From Ilyomonas sp963847085 (GTDB lineage Bacteria > Bacteroidota > Bacteroidia > Chitinophagales > Chitinophagaceae): a DNA stretch of 64,000 bases. The position numbers and the translations under genes are program-made. Location: the NCBI GenBank assembly GCA_963847085.1, contig CAWJYO010000012.1, positions 46,337 through 110,336 on the forward strand, in the 5' to 3' direction. Positions within the stretch are counted from its first letter, which is position 1; the number at the start of each line of letters is the position of its first letter. This document shows, in pieces, positions 62,079 to 64,000 of this stretch. The notes beneath the pieces are model-generated. The model had not been told where the DNA came from, searched no databases, and worked only from the letters and a program-made list of their open reading frames with translations.

Positions 62079-64000
62079 TCACAGGAGGGGCGCCGGGATC
62101 GCGGGCTGGGAAGGCTCGCCATCCGCATGGTGCGGGTGGCCGTTGGTGTGCCAGTTCGGCCGGGCCGCGGGCTCGCCGACGGGGGCGTCGTCCTCGTCCT
62201 CGTCATCGCGGCGGCGGGAAAAGCGGTCGATGAGGCGCTCGCCGAGGACGTAGTAGACCGGGATGACGAACCGGCCGAGGACCGTGCTGACGGCGATCCC
62301 GAAGGCGATCACCACGCCGAGCGAGTTCCGGCTATACGCCCCGGCCCCGGTGGCGCGGGCCATCGGCAGGACGCCCACAACGAAGGCGAAGGACGTCATC
62401 AGGATCGGCCGCAGGCGCTCCCGCGAGGCCGCCTTCGCCGACTCGATGATGCCCATCCCCTTCTTCTCGCGCATCTCCACGCCGAACTCGACGATGAGGA
62501 TCGCGTTCTTGGTCTCCAGCCCGATGAGCATGACGAGCCCGATCTGCCCGAAGACGTCCAGCGGCATGTCGTAGAGCCACAGCCCCACGATCGCGCCGAA
62601 GGTCGCCAGCGGCACCGTCAGGATGATCACCAGGGGGCGGACCCAGCTCTCGTACAGGGCGGCCATGAAGAGGAAGACGCAGACGACCGAGAGGGCGAAG
62701 ATGTAGGTCGCCATGTTCCCGGTCTTCTGCTCCTGGAAGGTCGTGCCGGTCCACTCGTGGCCGAACCCCTCGGGCAACACCTCGGCGGCGACCCGCTCCA
62801 TCGCCTCCAGGGCCTGGCCGGAGCTGAAGCCCGGGGCCGGGGCGCCGTTGAGCTTCGCGGCGGCGTAGAGGTTGTAGTGCGGCACGTCGATCGGGCCGAG
62901 GGCGTACTTCACCTCGCCCAGCGAGCGGAGGTGGACCCGCTGCCCCTGCCGGTTAAGGACGTAAAGGTTCTCGATGTCCTCGGGCCTGGACCGCACGCCG
63001 CCTTCGGCCTGGATCATGACCTTCCAGACCTTACCGTAGAGGTCGAAGTCGTTGATGTAGAGGCCGCCGAGGTTGGCCTGGAGCGTCGCGAAGACGTCCG
63101 AGATCGGCACGTCGAGCCGCCGCGCTTCGTCCGGTCGATGTCGAACTTCAACTGCGGCACCCGCGCCGAGTAGGTGGAGAAGACGCCCAACAGCTCGGGC
63201 CGTTTCCGCGCCTCGTCCTGGAACCGGTCGACGACGCGTTGGAGCGCCTCGACGCCCTGGCCCGATCGGTCCTCGACCATCATCTCGAAGCCCCCGGTGG
63301 GGCTCAGGCCGCGGATCGCCGGGGCGCGAGGACCAGGACCTGCGCGTCGCGGACCTGCGAGGAGAGCTTGCCCTGGAGTGTCCCGACAAGGCCGTTGGCC
63401 CGCAGGCCGGGTGTCGTCCGCTCGTGCCAGTCCGTCAGCCTCGCGAACACCACCCCGCAGTTCGTCTGGTTCGCCGACGTGATGACGTTCATCCCCTCGA
63501 TCATGACCGTGTGGGCGACGCCCGCCTCGCCCCGCACGATCTTCTCCCGCGCCGGACGCCTCCGAGGTCTTCTCGCCGCTGGTGCCGTCCGGCGTCTGGA
63601 CCACGCAGATGACGTAGCCCTGGTCCTCGGTCGGGATGAACGCCTTGGGCCGTTCGACGACCATCCAGGCCGTCAGCCCGAGCAGGGCGACCGACGGCCC
63701 GACGATCGTCCACCAACGCCGGGCCGTGAAATCCAGGACCGAGTCGTACGACTCCTCGACCCACGTCAACCCGGCGTTGAACCAGCGGAACAGGAAGAAC
63801 CGCGTCGGGCCGTGCTTCGCGCGGAGGAACAGGCGCGCCATCGCCGGGCTGAACGTCAGCGAGTTGAACGCCGAGAAGACGAACGAGAAGACGATCGTCA
63901 TCGCGAACTGATTGTAGAGCCGCCCGGTCATGCCCGGCATGAACGCCACCGGCACGAACACGGCGGCCAGGACCAGGGTGATCGTGACGATCGGCGTCGT
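62079..64000 (-). CDS. second HAE1-family RND efflux pump, 3' part, frameshifted
   Basis: The C-terminal two thirds of an RND pump, running off the right edge. Reading pieces in order: MFVPVAFMPGMTGRLYNQFA, VFSFVFSAFNSLTFSPAMAR, PKAFIPTEDQGYVICVVQTP, then shifts near 63560, 63330 and 63130, LQANLGGLYINDFDLYGKVW, APGFSSGQALEAMERVAAEV, and the membrane helices GQIGLVMLIGLETKNAILIV and MTSFAFVVGVLPMARATGAG. The end (FSRRRDDEDEDDAPVGEP) is a charged tail. It is distinct in sequence from the pump at 51418, though from the same family. Confidence 0.88.

Noticed and set aside
51166..64000. Right piece as a horizontally acquired efflux island in the Bacteroidota genome
   Set aside because: No integrase, attachment repeat or tRNA marks the border, the composition differs through the whole 13 kb including housekeeping-type genes (dinB, yebC), and the border is a homopolymer.

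Overview
The window holds two unrelated pieces of DNA joined at a 26-base T run (51140-51165). Positions 1 to about 51140 are AT-rich and read as a Bacteroidota genome, probably Chitinophagaceae-like. The evidence is Bacteroidota-specific families (DUF2480, DUF3109, PUR-type DUF3276), promoter boxes of the TTTG-N18-21-TAnnTTTG type, few Shine-Dalgarno sites and many divergent lipoprotein or outer-membrane genes. Positions 51166 to 64000 are strongly GC-rich with GC-rich third codon positions and look planctomycete-like (this placement is inference). The most economical reading is a chimeric contig, not horizontal transfer.

Left piece, in order: a decayed MntA-HepT toxin-antitoxin pair; DUF3109; an outer-membrane channel plus adaptor of a tripartite efflux pump; a solo TIR protein; DUF2480; a degenerate arginase-fold protein; an SDR; a GH27 alpha-galactosidase; katG; a frameshifted HEPN protein; a 2-hydroxyacid dehydrogenase divergent from gatC; an ABC ATPase; a cobalamin adenosyltransferase; and rplK-rplA-rplJ-rplL. 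From 36.0 kb down to 18.1 kb the minus strand carries a whole branched-chain amino-acid set in pathway order: leuA, leuC, leuD, leuB, ilvD, ilvB, ilvN, ilvC, ilvA. It is interrupted by two VapBC-type modules, a decayed MntA-HepT pair, a DUF2281 antitoxin-like gene, two methyltransferases, a VOC protein and a ModF/PhrA-like ABC ATPase. Then follow a helical-repeat protein, rpsP, an MsbA-like exporter, DUF3276, gdhA, ccmD-ccmC-ccmB, tdk, waaA, a cysteine-free sirtuin, a saccharopine-dehydrogenase-like protein and a GYF-domain membrane protein. Small repeats include a 76-bp MITE with a 9-bp target duplication and two copies of a covarying inverted repeat.

Right piece: an HAE1/AcrB-family RND pump gene in many frames, a complete IS21-family element whose end motif is repeated inside both of its own genes, a RibD_C/dihydrofolate-reductase-like 3' fragment beside it, dinB (Pol IV), a small coiled-coil gene, yebC, a hypothetical gene, an Rrf2 regulator and the 3' part of a second RND pump running off the window.

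Single-base frameshifts are frequent in both pieces and hit genes that should be indispensable (rplK, ilvB, waaA). Most are therefore likely sequencing or assembly indels. Genes split this way are reported once, across the break.
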